Positions 36,774-42,628 of a DNA stretch of 42,628 nucleotides are shown in pieces. The notes under the pieces were generated by a model. The model saw only the letters and a program-made list of their open reading frames with translations, was not told the origin of the DNA and made no database searches. The position numbers were made by a program, and so were the translations under genes. Location: assembly GCA_027577415.1 (NCBI GenBank), contig JANBQS010000062.1, positions 1 to 42,628 of the forward strand, given 5' to 3'. The stretch is from Coemansia sp. RSA 922. Its lineage: Eukaryota > Kickxellomycota > Kickxellomycetes > Kickxellales > Kickxellaceae. Every line of letters begins with the position of its first letter. Within the stretch, counting starts at the first letter, position 1.

Positions 36774-36932
36774 AAAAGAGTTCACGATTCAATACCATGG
36801 TGTTCTCTTTTTTTTTTCTTCACTTTTCTTTTATCTCTCCAAGCCTGTACACCTTTTCTTTTTTTTCTGCTTTCGTTCTTGAACACTTTTTTTATTACTA
36901 AACTCTCTCTCTATATATATTTTTTTTATGAT

Positions 36933-37496
36933 CTAGGCTTTTCTAACTGGCAATGTCTTGCGTAGCTCCTTGTTGGTGATCATGTTGCCTCGCTTTAGGT
37001 CCAGTTTGTCGTGTTCCACCCATTGGGGCCATTTCAGGCCAGCGCTTTCGACCTTTTGGATCCAGTCGCTGTCTTCCCAGAAGAGGGTGATCTTTTGAGA
37101 TTCAGCTTGTGGAATAGCCTTGGAGCCCACAGAGTCCATGTAGACAAAGCTGCGAGCGAGCTGTGCGATCTGGCGTTCGACCATGTCCATCTCGGCGAGA
37201 CGCTTATTGCGGAGTGTGAGCAATGCGTATTCGCGTTTCTCCTGTGCTGTTTTGGGCGTCAGAGGGTGTCCTGGCTGGGCGGCTAGCGTGAATACATCGG
37301 CTTGGGCTTGTTCGGACTCGAAACCAGAGGCGACTACTAGGGGTGTCCAATGATCTGGGCGAATTACTGTGGGCCGCAGAGCTGGGTTTGTGATTTGCGT
37401 GTTGATAAAGGAAGTGGCGGACATTACGGACGAGGACGGACAGGCTAGTACCTGTTTCGTGCGTATGTTGCGAAAAAAGTATAGAGCGCGACTCAT
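36933..37496 (-). CDS. Predicted mitochondrial protein of unknown function
   Basis: 187 aa, intronless. The N-terminus MSRALYFFRNIRTKQVLACP is a typical mitochondrial presequence. A helical middle (TAQEKREYALLTLRNKRLAE, MDMVERQIAQLARSF) is followed by FWEDSDWIQKVESAGLKWPQ and a basic end with TNKELRKTLPVRK. I do not recognise the family; a mitochondrial ribosome or translation accessory protein would fit the size and charge but is a guess. It converges on RSP5 with 159 bp of T-rich sequence between stops. Confidence 0.8.
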   Translation of the reverse strand: MSRALYFFRNIRTKQVLACPSSSVMSATSFINTQITNPALRPTVIRPDHWTPLVVASGFESEQAQADVFTLAAQPGHPLTPKTAQEKREYALLTLRNKRLAEMDMVERQIAQLARSFVYMDSVGSKAIPQAESQKITLFWEDSDWIQKVESAGLKWPQWVEHDKLDLKRGNMITNKELRKTLPVRKA

Positions 37497-37624
37497 ATTT
37501 TCAAAAAATAAAGAAATTTTTTAGAAATAGATAAAGGTTTCAAAATTCAAATATTTAGAAAAAAGAAACAAGTGGGGGCGTATATCTCAAAAAAACTTTC
37601 CAAAAATAAAAATAAAAAAATTAA

Positions 37625-40600
37625 TCAGGAAAAGTGCTTGCGGAACCCCTTAAATGGAGAACGAATACGATCAAAGGACGCAGACAGCGAGTCGTTGCGA
37701 GGTCGGCCACTTCCACTGGCATTGCTGTTGGTGCTATCGCCAGACAGAGGCTCAGTGTGCACGGGTCGTCTGGTAGAGCTGCCGCTTCCTGTGCTGTCAG
37801 CGGATCCAGGGCGATTAGGGTCTAGCGCGAGAGAGGCAGTCGAAGCAGCTGATGGATCCAAATTGCCGTGCAAGTTGGGAAACATGGAGCTCATAGGACG
37901 CGATCTGGGACCATTAGGTGAGCGGCGGGACTTTGCCGATGCATGGGCGTTAGGCGGCAGAGGAACGCCGTTTCCATTGTTGCTGGCCGAGCGCGAAAAG
38001 CCCGGGAACTTCATGCCACTGCCATTTGACGTGGGCTTCTTCAGGGCATCGTTCTCGCTGACGGCCAAAGCAAGCTTGGTCTCGAGGTACTCGATGTGCT
38101 TCTGCATGTTTTGCAGCTGGATCTTGAAGCGCTTGTGCGATTTAGACCCGATGCTGCCAAAGCGCGGGGTTTTGTCGGCATCGCCTTCATCCTCAGCAGC
38201 AGATGTTGTGTCGGCTGGGTCGACAGCACGCACGCGGATACCGTCGGAGGCATCTGCAGCGGCACCGCGAGCCCTGGCTTCAGCGTCGCGCAGGCGGCGT
38301 TCCTTCAAGGCGAGATCCTTGGCATAGAGCGATTTCTCAGACTCAAGGCGCGATACCTCGCCCTCCAAGCGCGCGATCTCAAACTGCAGTCTGACATGCA
38401 CGGCGGCAGCCTCCTGGAGTTCGAGTTCTAGCGCATGGATGGACTTTTGCATCGCAGGGACAGCCGGATCATGCATGGTCTTCGTGGCAGCTACTGGTAC
38501 TGGCGGCGGCGGGGGCTGAGCGTTCTTGAGATCTGTCAGCTGGTCAAGAGCCTTGCGTGAGGCGCGGCGCAGATGACGCAGCTCCTTGTCGCGGGCCTCA
38601 ATGGTCGCGTGCATGGTAGCGATTTCCTCGTCGCGGCTGGCGACAGTCGTTCTGAGCAAATCGGCGTCACGCATCATGGCGTCAAACTTTTCTTCGGCCA
38701 GCTTGCAGGCCTGCTGCGCAGTGCGAATCATGTCTTCGAGCAACGCACGGCCCTTCGACTCACGACCGATCCAGGCCAAAAGCTCGGCAGCGCGGGCTTC
38801 GGCCGCCGTGCGCTGCTGCTCGGTGTCTGCCAACTGAGAACGCAGACTCAGTACCAAGTCGTCAGCCATAGCTTTGTAAAGGTCCAGTGCGTGCTTCTCA
38901 ACAGACTCAGCCGGCTGTGGCGTAGGAGCGTCGATGGCACCGCGACGGCGCGGGTGTTCGGACTTGCGGCGGCCACGACGCGAGCCATCAGGCGACGTGA
39001 GGTCGGCCGGGTCGCTGGGCGCCAGGGCACTGCACACAGAGAGAACGGCAGTGTGGATGGCTGCGAGGTCAGCGGCCTGGCCATCGAGGCGCGCAGCAAG
39101 GCGATCGCACTTTGTGCCGACAACCGACAAGGCATCGCTGGCCACACCCGCTGACACGCGGCGCTCGGCGCGCGAGACGGGCGCCAACGACCGGCGATGC
39201 TCGATGCCGGGCTTGGACGCATCGCTGTTGACAAGAGTGGCAACGACTGTGGGCGGGGCCTCATCTACAGCACTGCTGATCGACCGCCTAGGCGCCGTAG
39301 AGCTCATTCGCACAGGCGACAGTGTCGCAATTCCCGATACTCGCGGGGCTGCTGGCTCCGTTTGCATGCTGATCTCTCGCTGTGCTGGCGCGGGCGCTGC
39401 TGCTCGGGCCTCGAGTGCCGTACACTCGGCTACCAGCCGCCGCCGCTCAGCATCCCAGTCGCGCTGGGCGGCTTCAAGATGCTCCACGCGGGCACGCAGC
39501 CTCAGGATAACGGCGTTGGCATCGTCCACCTCGGCCTTGCACGCCGAGGGCTGTGCGGCTGTGTGCGTAGCGAGGGCGCGCGGCGCATAGGTAAAGCCAA
39601 TGAACGGCAGCTGCTCGCCGGCAAAGGCGCGGCCGTGGCCGAGACGACTGCTGCTGGCGCGGGCTGCGGCGGCAGCATCGACTTCGGCGTCCTCATCGCC
39701 AACGCTAAAGTTGGACGTGTCGTCGGGCGTGGCGATATGCGGAACAAACGGCGCATCCGAGTCGCGGATCGTGGCCCAGTCGACAGCTGCAAAGAACGGG
39801 TGCTGCTTGATAGCGGCAGCATCCAGGCGTGCTTCGCGCCGCACAAGCAGACGCCGCATAAGATCCTTCGCATCGTCAGACACCTGCGCCGCCTCGTCGT
39901 CAAAGCCCAGGTGCGCGTCGCTGGCCATGATTTTGGCGTACGTCTCCGGCACAGAGTCACTGTAGAATGGCGGGTCGCCGTAGAGCATCTCGTACAAAAC
40001 CGCTCCCACCGACCACCAGTCACAGGCCGGGCTCGCAGTGACCCCGCCAGCCTCGCGTGCTCGCAGCGTCTCGGGCGCAATGTAGTCGCATGTTCCCACT
40101 GGTACCGATGCCTTGGCTTCATGCGCCCCTATCGCCCCAATGCGCGCGCACGACCCAAAGTCTGCTAGCTTGACATGGCCTCGCGCGTCCAGCAGCGTGT
40201 TCTGCGGCTTGCAGTCGCGATGCACGTACCCGATCGCGTGCAGATCCTCCAGTGCTAGCACCAGCTCTGCCGCGTAGAACCGCGCTGCGTCCTCGTCAAT
40301 CACCGCGCCTTCGCACCGGTCCAGCATGCTAAACAGGTCGCCGCCTGCTACAAACTCCATCACTAGGTACAGGTTGTCGCGGTCCTGAAACGCCGCATGC
40401 AAGTCGGGGATCCAAGCCGAGTCGCGCCCTAGCACGAGTACATCGCGCTCCTCAAGAAACGCCGCTTGCTACACATGAAGCCAAGAGTATTAGTAAAAAA
40501 AAATGTTTATCCAAGAATACAATGGGCGAAAGAGAGCCTGCGCTTATTACTTGCCTCGCGCTGGCTGAGCAACGCCTGCTTGTTGAGCGTCTTCATAGCA

Positions 40601-41013
40601 TACACGCTCTTGTCGTGCTTGCCTCGCACTATATCCACGATCCCAAACTGCCCACGAGCCAGCGTACGTATAGGCTCAAAGTCATCTTTGCCTATGCGTA
40701 GCGCTTTGACTCCCTCCACCGCCACCTTGTCTAAAAGCGCATTCACAGAAAGAAAAAAAGTATGTAGAAGGTCAGTATCCAGCACACACTTTGCCTTAGT
40801 ACAAAGTCAGTTACGTTACTTACATCGTTCGACAAACTCGTTAATGTTTGGTGAGCTCAGAAACGGTCGGTCGTTGAGTTCCTCGTGTAGTCCAACCACT
40901 GTGTCAAGAATAGCTTCTGTGTCTATGGCTCCACGGTACGCCAGCACGTCTGTCGCAAACAGCGCTTCAGACAGCTTGGTACCGCGTTCCTCAAGTGTCT
41001 TTACACCTGGCAT
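37625..41013 (-). CDS. AGC kinase of the DMPK/MRCK (GEK) group with long coiled coil
   Basis: 1069 aa from exons 41013-40824, 40730-40555 and 40468-37625. In animals such kinases act downstream of Cdc42/Rho on actomyosin. The N-terminal extension NINEFVERYK matches the MRCK capped-helix region. Kinase: LARGQFGIV (first loop Gly is Ala), K110, LNKQALLSQRE|QAAFLEERDVLV across the second intron, HRDCKPQN (205-212; usually HRDIKPDN), DFGSC (225-229), GTCDYIAPETL, CDWWSVGAVLYEMLYGDPPF and the AGC tail SDTSNF-type TPDDTSNFSVGDED. Residues about 440-870 include long coiled coils; the Ser-rich C-terminus has no C1, PH, CNH or CRIB domain. The second intron uses a GC donor (GAG|GCAAGT). Confidence 0.92.
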
Positions 41014-41341
41014 GGCCTTTAAAAATATGAATGCAATAACAAAATTTGAATACGCAAAAAAGGAATATAAAAATCAACTGTAAAGAAAAGTTGTGTCTTC
41101 CGCGACCCTTTGTTGTTGTTTTTTTCTTGCAAGGGACTTTCAAAGATGAGCAGTCCCCGCGCTATATCCCTACTTTCTGCACGCCCGTTTTTTCAACTAA
41201 TTTCAGGCGACGTCATCAACTGTAAATTGATTCATTGTTTGTTGTCGATATTCTCGACTCCAGGAACATGTAACGAAAGAAATATATATGAAAAGTAAAA
41301 AAAGAAAAGTAAACAGTTTAGAAATATCACACGAACGACCT
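41014..41341. other. Promoter of the DMPK-like kinase and 3' end of downstream gene
   Basis: 328 bp of A/T-rich sequence between two minus-strand genes. No supported gene; the only frame of any length has no start context or domain. Confidence 0.55.
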
Positions 41342-42628
41342 TTAGCTTACACAGGATGGAGAAGTTGAAGAGAGTCCAAGCTTAGCCAGCCGGTCAATCA
41401 TCTCTTGCTGCTTGTCTGTCTCCGAGACAGCAGCAGCAGCGGAGCTAAGGTTCATAGCGTCCAGCTCACGCTCGAGCTCATCAATGTCACTGGCCTCCTC
41501 CTCATCTTCAGAGCAAGACTCACTGTCAACTTCATCCTCGTCGCTGTCGCTGTCGTCATCGTCATGTGCAATGGCAGATTGCTTCTTTTGCTCCTCCATC
41601 TTGCGCGCATACAATGTGTTGATGCGAGCCAAGAGCTGCACAGCAACACGAAGCAACTGCTGCTTGTCCTCGGGGGTATTGACCCCCTCCATCTTGGCAA
41701 CAGCAGGGGCAAGGGTCTTGGCAGCAGAGGCGATCGGCTGCTTTTCGGCATGCAGTAGTCCGCTGCGCTTGCGCAAGTACGACACGGGCTCATCGCTAAC
41801 AGAGTCCGAGTTGCTGCCGCTAACAGTAGACACAGATGGGCGAGCCAGTGAGCGCGAGGCAACCGACGGCCGAGCCAGCGAGCGTGAGGCAGCCGAGCGC
41901 TGCACGAGGATAGAGTTCTTGACAGCCGGATGCCTCATCGAGTAATGGTCGCCACGCTCCGCGTCCTCCAGCTCAGGTTCCTCTTCGTCAGCTGCGGAGG
42001 CCATCAGGGGCGTTGGCTCTGGGGTGGGCGGAACAGCCGTCAGCGTCACAGTAGGCATAAGAGGTGCCGAGGGCGTGGGCACGACAGCGTCTCCAATAGA
42101 GCGAGTGCGAGCAGAGGCCGCACCACCGGCGACATCATTCTCGGTGATCTTCTCCGAATCCAGCCACTCGTCAAGCGACAGCTCGCGGTCCTCCTCGCCA
42201 TCGTCTTCACCGTCTTCTGGTGCGCGGCACTGTAGTCCCATTGCACGATACGCCATGAGTGCGTTCATATTGGCCTGGTGCGTAGCGGGATCGATGATTT
42301 GGGCGCTAGGCATAGGCACGCGCTGCATGCCGTATCCCATCATCGTGGCGGCCGTCTGCGCCGCATACACTTTCTGCTGCTGCTGCATCCGCAGTTGCTG
42401 CTCAAACTGAGCCTGCTGTTGCGCCTGCTGCAATTGCATTGGCGTATACAAGTTGGAGTACAGCGAGCCGTTCGCAAGAGGAGCTGCCTGAGTGCCTGTC
42501 GGTGCCGCAGAGTATCCGCGAGCCCGAGCAATAGGCCGTGTGCTAAGCACCGAGGCGTCGTGCAGTCCGGGCATCGCTGGCGACGCCGACGACATGCGTG
42601 GCCGACCCGCACCATTGATGCCGTCGCT
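41342..42628 (-). CDS. Gln-rich, acidic protein of unknown function, 5' end outside window
   Basis: The frame is open to the right edge (in-frame codons before the ATG at 42595 read SDGINGAGRPR), so the true start may lie outside; from 42595 it encodes 417 aa. The N-terminal part has a Gln/Met-rich stretch (MQLQQAQQQAQFEQQLRMQQ), then DRELSLDEWLDSEKITENDV, a Pro/Thr-rich region and a duplicated SRSLARPSV motif (about 41832-41890), a helix with QLLRVAVQLLARINTLYARK, and a highly acidic Asp/Glu/Ser tract. The C-terminus is helical and ends SPSCVS. Composition suggests a regulatory or RNA/transcription-associated protein; no family is recognised. Confidence 0.75.
   Translation of the reverse strand, partial: SDGINGAGRPRMSSASPAMPGLHDASVLSTRPIARARGYSAAPTGTQAAPLANGSLYSNLYTPMQLQQAQQQAQFEQQLRMQQQQKVYAAQTAATMMGYGMQRVPMPSAQIIDPATHQANMNALMAYRAMGLQCRAPEDGEDDGEEDRELSLDEWLDSEKITENDVAGGAASARTRSIGDAVVPTPSAPLMPTVTLTAVPPTPEPTPLMASAADEEEPELEDAERGDHYSMRHPAVKNSILVQRSAASRSLARPSVASRSLARPSVSTVSGSNSDSVSDEPVSYLRKRSGLLHAEKQPIASAAKTLAPAVAKMEGVNTPEDKQQLLRVAVQLLARINTLYARKMEEQKKQSAIAHDDDDSDSDEDEVDSESCSEDEEEASDIDELERELDAMNLSSAAAAVSETDKQQEMIDRLAKLGLSSTSPSCVS

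Noticed and set aside
39197..40168. Long plus-strand open frame of 323 codons opposite the DMPK-like kinase
   Set aside because: Shadow of a GC-rich coding exon; Arg/Cys-rich composition, no domain, and the minus strand encodes clear kinase motifs.
1..42628. tRNA or rRNA genes
   Set aside because: No convincing B-box (GGTTCGAATCC-like) with matching A-box or cloverleaf was found by eye on either strand; a tRNAscan-type search would settle it.

Overview
The window is nuclear DNA of an early-diverging fungus, most likely of the Kickxellales (Coemansia-like). Support: short spliceosomal introns (about 70-290 nt) with strong GTAAGT-type donors, fungal housekeeping genes (RSP5, VPS1, PHO85-type CDK, UBC9, G6PD), an F-box-like protein of a type I associate with Coemansia genomes, and genes usually missing from yeasts (TPX2-like, WDR91-like, MRCK/DMPK-like kinase, RlmN). 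The placement is inference from gene content; I could not run a search. Gene symbols below are by family resemblance.

Layout. 1-8.4 kb: 5' part of a Ubp3/USP10 deubiquitinase (minus), a cytochrome c oxidase subunit IV homologue, a class I DnaJ co-chaperone, a divergent pair of small mitochondrial RRM-like proteins, and a TPX2-like spindle protein. 8.7-16.3 kb is the accessory part: an F-box-like protein, an HD-fold protein that has lost its metal ligands, a decayed mariner element with terminal repeats and TA duplication, a small GPI-type surface protein with a 30-bp repeat, a broken HGH1 copy and a broken gene resembling FunK1 kinases. 16.7-31.9 kb is housekeeping: mitochondrial RlmN, UBC9, G6PD, a CHY/RING ubiquitin ligase, a coiled-coil protein, PDI, WDR91-like, VPS1 and a Pho85-like CDK. 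32-33.1 kb holds two more members of the small mitochondrial family. 33.4-42.6 kb: RSP5, a small mitochondrial unknown, a DMPK/MRCK-type kinase and the 3' part of a Q-rich acidic protein running off the right edge.

The most unusual content is a four-member family of small, apparently mitochondrial proteins at two loci about 27 kb apart (4799-6245 and 32011-33108). All four carry, near the C-terminus, exactly four consecutive tetrads of the form aromatic-x-x-Gly (fourth tetrad aliphatic or aromatic). Three have an RRM-like fold with the same insertion after beta-3; the fourth keeps presequence and tail but has no RRM. I know of no description of this architecture. The short Gly-x3 tail recalls the longer deca-GX3 motif of Yae1/Lto1, and a shared docking partner is a reasonable but untested inference.

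Other notable points: three of 19 modelled introns use a GC donor, all reading GCAAGT; 17-17-39 nt micro-exons in RSP5 and a 28-nt one in the deubiquitinase; two forkhead-type GTAAACA sites exactly 20 bp apart upstream of the TPX2-like gene; and TATA boxes seen at upstream distance only before accessory-type genes. No tRNA, rRNA or CRISPR array was seen.
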